A program made the translations under genes and the position numbers. This document shows positions 53,845 to 63,134 of a stretch of 64,000 nt of DNA, one piece after another. The stretch is from UBA4733 sp036734945. Lineage in GTDB: Bacteria; Chloroflexota; UBA4733. Position 1 is the first letter of the stretch. Each line of letters begins with the position of its first letter. Location: the NCBI GenBank assembly GCA_036734945.1, contig DAIMXP010000028.1, forward strand, positions 1 through 64,000, read 5' to 3'. The notes beneath the pieces were generated by a model, which saw only the letters and a list, made by a program, of their open reading frames with translations, was not told where the DNA came from and made no database searches.

Positions 53845-53934
53845 TCACAAGGCGGACCGCCGTAGCGAGCAGTCCTGACTCTATAGTATTATATCGTTCC
53901 TGAACACGTAGCCCGGCAGAGGAGGAGCAAGACG

Positions 53935-54855
53935 GTGCTGGCGCCCTTCCCCCTTGGCGTCGTGAGCGACGAGATCGACCAGGATCTTGAGCATGTCTGT
54001 CAGGTCGCTGTCGACCTCGGCATGCAGGTTCTCGAGCTCAATACCCTCTGGGAGAAGCCGGCAGACCGCCTGGAGCCGGACGAGGTCGCCCGCGCTCACG
54101 ACCTGCTGCGCCATTACGGCTTGCGCCTCGACGCGGTCAGCACCCTCGCCTTCAAGGCACTGGAACTGAGTGTGGAACCGGACCTCCGGCACTCCCCCCA
54201 GTTTGCCGAGCACATGGCCGCCATCCGGCGCGCCGCTCGCATCGCCCGTACCCTGGCCGACGTTGCCATCACGCCGGCCGTGCGCATCTTCGCCTTCCGG
54301 CGCGAACCGATGAGCGGACTTGGCAACCCGTCGCCCATCCTGCCCGATGGGGGCGGCATCCCCGACAATGTCCTCCTGCGCATCGTGCAGGGGTTACGCC
54401 TGGCCTGTGATCTTGCGCGCGACGAAGGGGTGCACCTCCTCCTGGAGAACGTGCGTTCCTGCTGGAACAACACCGGCGTCAATACGGCGCGTATCGTGGA
54501 GTTGACCAACCGGGCGGAACTCTCCATCCTCTGGGACCCGACCAACGACTTCGTCTCCTGCGGCCGCCCCTACGCCAACGGCTACGCCGCCGTGAAGCCC
54601 TACATGGCGGCGGTCCACTGCAAAGACGCCAGCATCGTTGACCCGGCCACCGGCCTCACCGCTTGGATGCCGATTGGGCAAGGCGCCGCCGACATGCCCG
54701 GCCAGATTGCTACCCTGTTGGACGATGGCTTCCGCGGCCCCGTGCTTCTGGAAACGCACTGGCGCGGTGACGGCCTCAGCCGGGAAGCCTCCAGCCGCCA
54801 ATCCTTTGCAGGTTTGCAGGCGGCCATTGCGCAGCGCCAGACGGGGGCGCATTAA
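53935..54855 (+). CDS. Sugar phosphate isomerase/epimerase (TIM barrel)
   Basis: A 306-residue xylose-isomerase-like TIM barrel starting at GTG 53935 behind AGAGGAGGAGC. It opens LGVVSDEIDQDLEHVCQVAV and has the metal-binding pattern: Glu in LLLENVRSCWNN, Asp in ILWDPTNDF, His in AVHCKDA and Glu in VLLETHW. It is larger than the isomerase at 47489 and not closely related. An SDR dehydrogenase follows after 62 bases, so the two may interconvert and oxidise a sugar. The substrate is unknown. Confidence 0.87.
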   Translation: MLAPFPLGVVSDEIDQDLEHVCQVAVDLGMQVLELNTLWEKPADRLEPDEVARAHDLLRHYGLRLDAVSTLAFKALELSVEPDLRHSPQFAEHMAAIRRAARIARTLADVAITPAVRIFAFRREPMSGLGNPSPILPDGGGIPDNVLLRIVQGLRLACDLARDEGVHLLLENVRSCWNNTGVNTARIVELTNRAELSILWDPTNDFVSCGRPYANGYAAVKPYMAAVHCKDASIVDPATGLTAWMPIGQGAADMPGQIATLLDDGFRGPVLLETHWRGDGLSREASSRQSFAGLQAAIAQRQTGAH

Positions 54856-54917
54856 GCGCGGTCGCCCTCGCGCACAAACCCCGCCGGGCTCGGCGGCAAC
54901 AACCGAACGGAGAGCGC

Positions 54918-55637
54918 ATGGAAGCACAACGTTTTACCGGGCGTGTGGCCCTCGTGACGGGTGGAAGCGGCGGACTCGGCCAGGCGGTCGTGGCAGCCTT
55001 CCTGGCCGAAGGCGCCCGTGTCGCTGCCGTTGGGCGCCACCATGCTGCCCTGGCGGAACTGCGCACGCTTTCCGGCGCAGACGCCTCCTTGTTTATTCTG
55101 GGGGTGGATTTGCTTGATGCCGCAGCAACCGACCATGCTGTCGGAGCCCTGCGGGAGTGGGGCGGCCGGCTCGACATCCTGGTAAACGCTGCCGGAGGCT
55201 ACGCTGGCGGTAAGCCGATCGGGGAGAGCGCCGACGACGAGTGGCGCACAATGCTCGACGCCAACCTGTTGACCGCCATGCACGCCTCACGCGCCGTCCT
55301 GCCCATCATGGTCGCCCAGAGAGGCGGGCGCATCATCAACGTCTCCTCCCGTGCGGCGCGTGCCATCGGGCGTAACACCGCCGCTTACAGCGTAGCGAAA
55401 GCCGGCCTGGAGACGCTGACCCTGGCAATGGCGGAAGAGTATCGCCAGCAACGCGTGACGGTCAATGCAGTTTCCCCCAGCGCCATCGCCACGCCGGCCA
55501 TGCTGGTACACGCCACGGCCCAGCAGCGCGAGCGCTGGGTGCTGCCCGCCTCAATCGCCCGTGTGATCCTTTTCCTGGCCTCCGATGATGCGGCCGACGT
55601 CAGCGGCGCCATTATCCCGGTGTACGGTCGCGCCTGA
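54918..55637 (+). CDS. SDR family oxidoreductase
   Basis: A 239-residue short-chain dehydrogenase. The cofactor loop is LVTGGSGGLGQAVV, the structural motif is ILVNAAGG and the catalytic pair is Tyr157/Lys161 in AAYSVAKAGLE, with the catalytic serine in INVSSRAARA. ATG 54918 follows a GGAGAGCGC site. Standard length for the classical SDR family. It most likely oxidises a sugar or keto-acyl substrate with NAD(P). It probably shares a transcript with the preceding isomerase gene. Confidence 0.88.
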   Translation: MEAQRFTGRVALVTGGSGGLGQAVVAAFLAEGARVAAVGRHHAALAELRTLSGADASLFILGVDLLDAAATDHAVGALREWGGRLDILVNAAGGYAGGKPIGESADDEWRTMLDANLLTAMHASRAVLPIMVAQRGGRIINVSSRAARAIGRNTAAYSVAKAGLETLTLAMAEEYRQQRVTVNAVSPSAIATPAMLVHATAQQRERWVLPASIARVILFLASDDAADVSGAIIPVYGRA

Positions 55638-55680
55638 CCTCGTCGGAGAAGACGTAGCACAGTACGTCCGCGCCACCTGC

Positions 55681-56487
55681 CTATCTTTGCCCTGGTCCTT
55701 CCAATAGGCGGAGCAGTCGCGCAATCTCGGCTTCCAACGCTCGACGTGCCTGCGCTTCGCCAACGGCTCGCTGGGCTTCAGCATTCGCCCGCTCGGTAGC
55801 CGCCTGCGCCCGCTCCTCCGCCTCCTGCAACGCCACTTGGAGGTCCTGGCGCTGGCGCACCTCCTGCTGGAGACGCGGTTCGAGCTCCCAGAGCAGCGGG
55901 AAGAATTCACCGGTCTGCAAGTCGATGACACGTACCCATTCGCCCTCGACGATCCAACCGATGGGGATAAGCGCGCTACGTAAGATGCCGTCGGCGTCGG
56001 CCAGCATGTGATCCATGCCAGCGGAGGTCGGGCTGGCGAGGTCATGGAAGCGCCAGGCTTGCAGCCGGGGCTCGGGGAAGAATTCGCCGCTCGGATCAAG
56101 CACGACGTACTCACGCACGCCTTCTCGCCGATACCAGTCCCGCTTCGCAGTCAGATCGCCGTTCTCCAAGGAACTTGGTGAGAGCACCTCAATCGTCAAA
56201 TCCGGCGCTTTCCGCTCCTCCCAGAGCAGGTAGCGCCGTCTGATACGGTCCGGCACGCCAAAGGCCACCAGGACGTCCGGCTCCCGGTAGTCGTGCAGAT
56301 TGCGAGGGTTGCGGTGTACTCGCAGCTCGCTCGCCACGAAACAGTCCTGGCCGCGCAGCCGTGTATAGAGGGGATAGAACAGATTCTGGATCGTCAGGTT
56401 GTGGTCCTGGCCGGCCAACGGTTCATCCTGTTCCTCATCATCGAGCAGGTCTGGAGGCCACTCGATGGCGACCGTATCGACGCTCAT
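55681..56487 (-). CDS. Uma2 family endonuclease-like protein with coiled-coil tail
   Basis: A 268-residue Uma2/DUF820 protein. The nuclease-like core has LHDYREPDVLVAFGVPDR, APDLTIEVLSPSSLENGDLT and REYVVLDPSGEF, with the Asp of PDLTIEV and following Glu as likely metal ligands. From about residue 205 the sequence is a charged heptad-rich helix (QQEVRQRQDLQVALQEAEER) expected to form a coiled coil. This extended type differs from the shorter copy at 35809. Function is not established. Confidence 0.85.
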   Translation of the reverse strand: MSVDTVAIEWPPDLLDDEEQDEPLAGQDHNLTIQNLFYPLYTRLRGQDCFVASELRVHRNPRNLHDYREPDVLVAFGVPDRIRRRYLLWEERKAPDLTIEVLSPSSLENGDLTAKRDWYRREGVREYVVLDPSGEFFPEPRLQAWRFHDLASPTSAGMDHMLADADGILRSALIPIGWIVEGEWVRVIDLQTGEFFPLLWELEPRLQQEVRQRQDLQVALQEAEERAQAATERANAEAQRAVGEAQARRALEAEIARLLRLLEGPGQR

Positions 56488-56545
56488 CGCGCCTCCCCTC
56501 CCGTTCGCTACGCCCTACCATATTCGGAGCTGCGTGGTCAGCCTG

Positions 56546-58378
56546 TTACCCTTCCTCCCGGGTATCTGCGCTGGCCGCGTGGACCCCGCCAAAGGCCGGA
56601 GCGCCTGCCGCTGTCCCCGTGTTGGCCGCCACGAAGGCCGGCAGTTGCTCCATGTTCTGGGGCAGGATGCCCTGCGGATGGCCCGGCACCGGCGCTTCGC
56701 TGCCTTCGATCTGGCGTACGATCTCGTAAACCTCGTCGCCCAGCAACTCGTCGTTCTCCAACAGCGCCTGAGCGATGGCCTCGACGGCCAGGCGGTGCGT
56801 GTTCAGCATCTTGCGGACGTTGATGTAGCGCCAGCGCAGCATGCGCTCGACGCGGCGCTGGGCGCGCGGGTCGCTCGACCCGGCCTGGGAGAGCGAGGAG
56901 GCGAAGGTGCCGTCCATTCCCAGCACGCGGATGCACCAGTTGGCGATGTTGGTCGCCTGGGCAAAGTCCGACACCACGCCGTTGTACTGGGTGCCCAGGA
57001 ACAACTCCTCAGCGGCACGGCTGGCCAGTGAGACGTCAATCAGCGCCAGGTAGTCCTCGCGGTTCATCGTGTGATATTCCACCAGCGGCTTGTGCGCACT
57101 GAAGCCCAGCGCCCCGCCGTGGCGAATTATGGACACTTTGGAGAGGCGGTCCCGGCGCTGGAGCCGCATCGTGGAGTAGGCGTGGCCCGCCTCGTGGTAG
57201 GCCAGCATCCGGCGCTCTTCAAACGCCATGCCGCGAATCGGCTCTTTCAAGCCCAGCTCGTGTACGTCAATCGCCTTGCTGATGTCACGGTAGGAAACAG
57301 CGCTGCGACCGTCGAAGTGGGCGTTGATCAACGCCTCGTTGATGATGTGCTTCATCGCTGCCGGCGTGTAGTAGATCGTGTCGGAGACGATCGTGCTCAT
57401 CGGCAGCGCCTCGTGCGATACCTTCGCCAGATAATACTCCAGGATTTCCTGACGGCCATCGGCGTTGGGCAGGTGGACCGCCAACTTGCGGTCGAAGCGG
57501 CCCGGGCGCAGTAACGCTTCGTCCAGCGTTTCCACCAGGTTGGTGGCGCCCATCGTCAGCACGGCCATGCGCTCGGCCTTGCCCTTCTTCAGGCCCATCC
57601 GGCGGAGCATACGGGTACGCCAGTTCTGATCCATCGGCGGCGGGTCCAACTGCATCAGCAGTTCATTAATGATGCCGCCGCCGCCGCCCATGGCCATCAT
57701 GCCCATGCCCATGGAGGGCTGCTGTCCGGCGCGGCGCTGACCGATGGCGTCAATCTCGTCAAGGAAGAGGATACAGGCGCCATGCTTCCGGGCCAGCTTC
57801 TTCGACTTGCGATAGAGCATCTTGATAGTCAGGGATCCCATACCCATAAACATGCTCTGCAGGCCCGCGCTGGAACAGTAGCCGAAAGGCACCCCGGCTT
57901 CGGTCGCGATGCACTGCGCCAGGTAGCTCTTGCCGGTTCCCGGAGGACCGTAGAGCAGTAGGCCGCGTGTCGGCTCGCCGCCCATCTGCTTGAACTCTTT
58001 GACGCCCTTCAAGAGCACCACCACCCGCTTCGCCACGTCGAGCACCTCCGGGTTGCCCCGGTAGTCCTGATAGGTGACGCCGGCTTCACCAGGCCCCAGC
58101 CAGTAGATGCGCGGGCGCCCCAGGAAGTACATCAGGCCGGCAAACTGGACGATCATGAAGAAGACAGCGAAGAGCAACTGGAAGAGCAGCGCCAGCACCG
58201 TCGGCAACGCCGAAGAGAAACGCGCCAGCAGCGGCAGTGCGACGACCCAAAACAGGACGATGATGGCGAAAAAGATGATGACGCGGACCAAATTCTTACT
58301 GAACCAGCCGAAAAAGCGGTCCATCCCTTCGTCGACAGCCTGGTTGATACTCGGCCCAGGAGGTGCTTTGACGCTCAT
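56546..58378 (-). CDS. Membrane AAA metalloprotease, FtsH-like (M41)
   Basis: A 610-residue ATP-dependent zinc protease. Two hydrophobic spans (about 31-50 and 58-86) are followed by the AAA domain with Walker A GPPGTGKS (144-151), Walker B CILFLDEIDAIG and the arginine-finger block RPGRFDRKLAV. The protease has HEAGH at 395-399 and the third zinc ligand Asp471 in GVVSDFAQAT. It differs from housekeeping FtsH by having no periplasmic loop between the two spans, by a Gly/Met-rich insert (MGMGMMAMGGGGG) after Walker B and by a long charged loop before the arginine finger. Its substrate is unknown. The gene lies downstream of a membrane protein that may be its partner. Confidence 0.83.
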   Translation of the reverse strand: MSVKAPPGPSINQAVDEGMDRFFGWFSKNLVRVIIFFAIIVLFWVVALPLLARFSSALPTVLALLFQLLFAVFFMIVQFAGLMYFLGRPRIYWLGPGEAGVTYQDYRGNPEVLDVAKRVVVLLKGVKEFKQMGGEPTRGLLLYGPPGTGKSYLAQCIATEAGVPFGYCSSAGLQSMFMGMGSLTIKMLYRKSKKLARKHGACILFLDEIDAIGQRRAGQQPSMGMGMMAMGGGGGIINELLMQLDPPPMDQNWRTRMLRRMGLKKGKAERMAVLTMGATNLVETLDEALLRPGRFDRKLAVHLPNADGRQEILEYYLAKVSHEALPMSTIVSDTIYYTPAAMKHIINEALINAHFDGRSAVSYRDISKAIDVHELGLKEPIRGMAFEERRMLAYHEAGHAYSTMRLQRRDRLSKVSIIRHGGALGFSAHKPLVEYHTMNREDYLALIDVSLASRAAEELFLGTQYNGVVSDFAQATNIANWCIRVLGMDGTFASSLSQAGSSDPRAQRRVERMLRWRYINVRKMLNTHRLAVEAIAQALLENDELLGDEVYEIVRQIEGSEAPVPGHPQGILPQNMEQLPAFVAANTGTAAGAPAFGGVHAASADTREEG

Positions 58379-58445
58379 TGCTGGTTGTCCTTTCCATGTA
58401 CTCGGTCGTGGGGCAAAGCACGAGGCGGTGGCACAGGTACCGCCG

Positions 58446-59027
58446 CTACTCGATCTTGACTATTTTACCTTGTGGATCAAGCGTGAACAGGTAGGTCACC
58501 TGGCTCGTCTGCCCGCCCTGATCCAGCGTCAGCAGGTACAGGTAGATGCCGTTGCCATCCACCTCTTTGGCCCCGCCGACATAGGAAACATGCTTGATGA
58601 CCCCCATTTTGGGCTGGACCTGTGCCAACTGGGCCTGCAACTGTTGCATGCTGAGTCCTTGCTTGAATGTGTCGCTGAGCAGCCCCCACATGGTGTTGGC
58701 GTCGCCCGATTGCTGTGCCTTGAAGAACTGCACCGGCGCTTGCGGCGAAGGCAGCAGCCCCTGCACGGAACTCAGGCCCGCCGTGGTGCTGGCCGTCGAC
58801 ACCACCCCGGTTGGCAGCACCGCCGGTGTGAAGTAGTACAGCGCCCCGCCCCCTACAACGAGCAGGGCGACGATGCTTGTGCTGATTCGCGGGTGGCGCC
58901 GGATCGCCATGAAGAAGCCGACAACGACCAGCAAAACGATCTTGAGGGGTAAGCGCAGCAACCGCGCGAAGAACGAACGTTTGCGACGTGGCGGCGGCGG
59001 GGTCGCCGCCTCAATAAAGGTTGTCAC
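58446..59027 (-). CDS. Membrane-anchored protein of unknown function
   Basis: About 193 residues. A proline- and arginine-rich start is followed by two close hydrophobic segments (LPLKIVLLVVVGFFMAI and ISTSIVALLVVGGGALYYF) and an outer domain with SGDANTMWGLLSDTFKQGLS and a beta-rich end QVTYLFTLDPQGKIVKIE. The latter looks like the small NTF2/DUF4878-like fold. GTG 59027 is a likely start, with GAGGACC upstream. It is 67 bases upstream of the FtsH-like gene in the same direction, suggesting joint action at the membrane. Confidence 0.65.
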   Translation of the reverse strand: MTTFIEAATPPPPRRKRSFFARLLRLPLKIVLLVVVGFFMAIRRHPRISTSIVALLVVGGGALYYFTPAVLPTGVVSTASTTAGLSSVQGLLPSPQAPVQFFKAQQSGDANTMWGLLSDTFKQGLSMQQLQAQLAQVQPKMGVIKHVSYVGGAKEVDGNGIYLYLLTLDQGGQTSQVTYLFTLDPQGKIVKIE

Positions 59028-59163
59028 CGCCAGGGTCCTCACCGGAAGCAAGCAATTTGACGTGTTGCGCCTTACAAACCATGGTACTGCCCGTCAGCAA
59101 ATCTCGTCAAGCGGCCGAGAGCGTCAGTTGCCATTTCCTATGGTTCCTCTAAGGCGCCTGCGC

Positions 59164-60445
<1,282 letters not shown>

Positions 60446-60453
<8 letters not shown>

Positions 60454-60751
60454 TCATGCGGTCTACGGCAGTATGCGTTGCCGCGTCGGTCGCGTCGTGG
60501 ATGGCGTCCATCTTAGCGGCATCCGTATCCGACGCAATCGTCCCGGCCAGCCGGAGGCGGCCGTCAACGGCGTCAAGCACCTGTTCCAGCGTGAACTCGC
60601 TCTCGCGATGCGCGTTCAAGAAGACGTCAACGCCCTTGGTGATACCTGCCGAAAGGTGCTCCACCTCGGCATCCGACAGTCCGGCTCCCTTGCGATCTCG
60701 CAGCACCTGCCGCACTTCGTGCAGCACCTCGCCGCTCGTCCGCATATCCAT
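60446..60751 (-). CDS. Small conserved-looking protein upstream of glutamate dehydrogenase
   Basis: A 101-residue soluble, acidic, helical protein with TSGEVLHEVRQVLRDRKGAG and SEFTLEQVLDAVDGRLRLAG. ATG 60751 follows GGAGGAGGTAG. The overlap with gdhA shows they are translated together. I do not recognise a family. The sequence suggests a helical regulator or chaperone, but this is inference from composition. Confidence 0.6.
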
Positions 60752-60941
60752 CTGCTACCTCCTCCATTTTACGCTCAACTGCACCTGCGTGGTGGACAAT
60801 ATCTGTGCCAGTATACTACTCGGTCGCCGCGCTGGTCGCCTGCCGTTCTCACCTGGTCGCCGTGCCATGCATCAGCCGATAGGAGAGTCTTGGGCGCCGT
60901 GCGCCTCTTGCCGTATCATTGCCGGCAGAGAGGAGCACAGC

Positions 60942-62129
60942 ATGCCCGCCACGTCCCCCGAGTCGCTCAGCGTGCGCCTGGAGGCCCTGCGCGATTTGTT
61001 CGTGCGCCAGTTCGGCGCCGCGCCGCTGCTGATCGCCCGCGCCCCCGGTCGCGTCAACCTGATCGGTGAGCACACCGACTACAACGACGGCTTCGTCTTT
61101 CCCATCGCTATCGAACGCGACACGCTGGTGGCCGCGCGTCCGCGCGCCGACCGCCAGGTGCGCCTGTACTCCGCCACCCTGCGCCGCGCTTCCCAATGGT
61201 CACTCGACGCCATCGCCCCTTCCAGCGACCAATCCTGGAGCAACTACGTGCGAGGGCTGACGCGCTTCCTGCCGGAGGACGGCGTCACCCTCCCTGGCGC
61301 CGACATGGCGATCGCCAGCAACGTGCCGTTAGGCGCCGGCGTTTCCAGTTCCGCCGCCCTGGAGATGGCTGCGGGCACTGCCCTGCTGGCGCTGGCCGGC
61401 GTAACGCGCGAACCCAGCGCGCTCGCCCTCCTCTGTCAGCGCGTCGAGAACCGCTTCGTCGGCGTCAATTCCGGCATCATGGACCAGTTCATCTCCGGTC
61501 TGGCGACCAGCAACCATGCCCTGCTGTTGGACTGCCGTAGCCTGCAGTACGAGCAGGTACTGCTGCCGGCCGATCACGTCATTGGCGTGGCCGACACCGG
61601 AGTCAAGCACGGTTTAGTCGCTTCCGAATACAACGCGCGCCGCGCCGAGTGTGAGGAAGCCGTGCGGCTCCTCCAGGCGGTGCTGCCCGAAGTTCGCGCC
61701 TTACGCGACATCAATCCCGCCCAACTATTCGCACATGCCGCGCTGCTGCCGGAAGGCGTCGCCCGGCGCAGCCGCCACGTCGTCAGCGAAAACGCTCGCG
61801 TCCTGGCCGCCGTCGCCGCCCTCCGCAGCGGCGACCTGACCGCTCTGGGCGAGCTCATGTACGCCTCCCACGCCAGCTTGCGCGACGACTACAACGTCAC
61901 GGTACCGGAACTGGACACCCTGGTGGATGCCGCCCGCGGCGTGCGCGGTGTCGTCGGCAGCCGCATGACCGGCGGCGGCTTCGGCGGCTCGACCGTCACC
62001 CTGATGGAACGTCGCGCCGCCGGTCAATGGGAGCGCACGCTGCGCCGAGTCTTTCGTGAACGGTTCGGCCGCGCGCCGGCCACCTTCATAACTACTGCCG
62101 CTGCCGGCGCCGGCCTGGTCTGGCCTTAG
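60942..62129 (+). CDS. galK: Galactokinase
   Basis: A 395-residue GHMP kinase that phosphorylates galactose with ATP. It has the galactokinase signature GRVNLIGEHTDYNDGFVFP, the ATP-binding motif PLGAGVSSSAALEMA, the catalytic Asp region NSGIMDQFISG and the closing MTGGGFGGSTVTL. ATG 60942 follows AGAGAGGAGC; 162 upstream codons of open frame are not part of the gene. No other Leloir genes are nearby. Length and motifs indicate an intact enzyme. Confidence 0.93.
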   Translation: MPATSPESLSVRLEALRDLFVRQFGAAPLLIARAPGRVNLIGEHTDYNDGFVFPIAIERDTLVAARPRADRQVRLYSATLRRASQWSLDAIAPSSDQSWSNYVRGLTRFLPEDGVTLPGADMAIASNVPLGAGVSSSAALEMAAGTALLALAGVTREPSALALLCQRVENRFVGVNSGIMDQFISGLATSNHALLLDCRSLQYEQVLLPADHVIGVADTGVKHGLVASEYNARRAECEEAVRLLQAVLPEVRALRDINPAQLFAHAALLPEGVARRSRHVVSENARVLAAVAALRSGDLTALGELMYASHASLRDDYNVTVPELDTLVDAARGVRGVVGSRMTGGGFGGSTVTLMERRAAGQWERTLRRVFRERFGRAPATFITTAAAGAGLVWP

Positions 62130-62237
62130 GAGTGACGGCGCCAATGTTGTCACGATATGCAGGCTGCTGAGACAGGCTATATCAGAAAGGCTTGTAGACA
62201 TGCTCGTCATTCAGTTTGCAGGACCAGGAATAGCCGG

Positions 62238-62597
62238 GTGATCGAGGCGGTTGCGTTTGTGCCCGTCCGATCAAACGATGGGGTGCCGTACCCCCGGTCG
62301 TTCTGGCGGCGACTGGAAGAGTCGCTCATTCGGGACTTTAGCGCATTTTCGCGTCTATCCGACGTTCGAGGCGTTTGGGTTGATCTGCCTGAGCCACAAG
62401 AGCGCGGGGTCGATCCTCCGGTGACGTACCGCGACACCAGTCGGCAGTATGTCGTTGCGTTATTAAGTTGGTCACAGTTTCCCGTCTGGCTCAGGGCCGT
62501 TGACCGGATTCTCCTGGAGACAGGCCAGAAGGCATTGTACATAAAAGTGGCGGGGATACCGGATGTATTGCGTCCGCGCGTGGTATCCGATCCCTGA
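62238..62597 (+). CDS. Hypothetical protein
   Basis: About 119 residues from GTG 62238. It has a protein-like composition with VPYPRSFWRRLEESLIRDFS, VWVDLPEPQERGVDPPVTYR and ETGQKALYIKVAGIPDVL. I do not recognise the family. It is lower in GC than its surroundings. The start could be further upstream (62157), but the sequence there looks non-coding. A second small unknown gene follows after 69 bases, so they may form a pair. Confidence 0.55.
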   Translation: MIEAVAFVPVRSNDGVPYPRSFWRRLEESLIRDFSAFSRLSDVRGVWVDLPEPQERGVDPPVTYRDTSRQYVVALLSWSQFPVWLRAVDRILLETGQKALYIKVAGIPDVLRPRVVSDP

Positions 62598-62666
62598 GGG
62601 AGGACTACTCGGGATGAAGCGGGTATGATCCATGACGAGTTTGGTCGTAACTACAAGGAGGCAGTG

Positions 62667-63053
62667 ATGATAGAGAGATACCTGACTCTAGACGGTCAGA
62701 TTCTGGAGTTGCAAGACCTCAGCCCGACCGAGCGCTCTTACCTTGATCGCTGCATCACAGCATTTGACCAACGCGTTGGCTGGTTCGCCTTTTCCCAGTT
62801 GGTAGAAGGAACAGCGAATCCATTGCTTGCTGCGACATGCGGTCGCGTCACGCAAACAGTGTGGGCGCATCCGCTCTACCAAACGATCCGCGACTTGGAA
62901 GATCGACTTGGCCTGGAACAAGGCCATCTGGCAGCGGATACAGCGGTCGAAGTCCCGGGAGGTCCGTATGCGCATCAACGACAGCCGATGAGCCGTAGCG
63001 CCAAAGGGGCTGGCGTCGCGGGGCGCTGGCGTGTAGGCGATTCGGTGGAGTGA
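62667..63053 (+). CDS. Hypothetical protein
   Basis: A 128-residue frame from ATG 62667 behind a strong AAGGAGG. The first 80 residues, such as LSPTERSYLDRCITAFDQRV and GWFAFSQLVEGT, look like a real helical protein; the last 35 (HQRQPMSRSAKGAGVAGRWR) look like read-through after a frame change. No family recognised. Paired with the gene at 62238 by position and lower GC. It ends just before the long inverted repeat at 63080. Confidence 0.55.
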   Translation: MIERYLTLDGQILELQDLSPTERSYLDRCITAFDQRVGWFAFSQLVEGTANPLLAATCGRVTQTVWAHPLYQTIRDLEDRLGLEQGHLAADTAVEVPGGPYAHQRQPMSRSAKGAGVAGRWRVGDSVE

Positions 63054-63079
63054 GGCGCGGCCCCATCATCTTCCTGGCC

Positions 63080-63134
63080 CCCGACGCCTCCTAGATTGTG
63101 CATACAGCGTCTGCACAATCTAGGAGGCGTCGGG
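63080..63134. terminator. Perfect 23-bp inverted repeat between convergent genes
   Basis: The arms 63080-63102 and 63112-63134 are perfectly complementary, with a nine-base loop. The right arm includes the stop codon and last codons of the hydrolase gene. Position between convergent genes suits a bidirectional terminator, but no T-run follows on either strand, so it may instead block exonucleases or be a remnant of an insertion. Confidence 0.55.

Noticed and set aside
60790..60825. Promoter of galactokinase at AGTATACT
   Set aside because: TATACT is a good -10 box, but no acceptable -35 hexamer occurs at 16-18 bases, so it was not listed.
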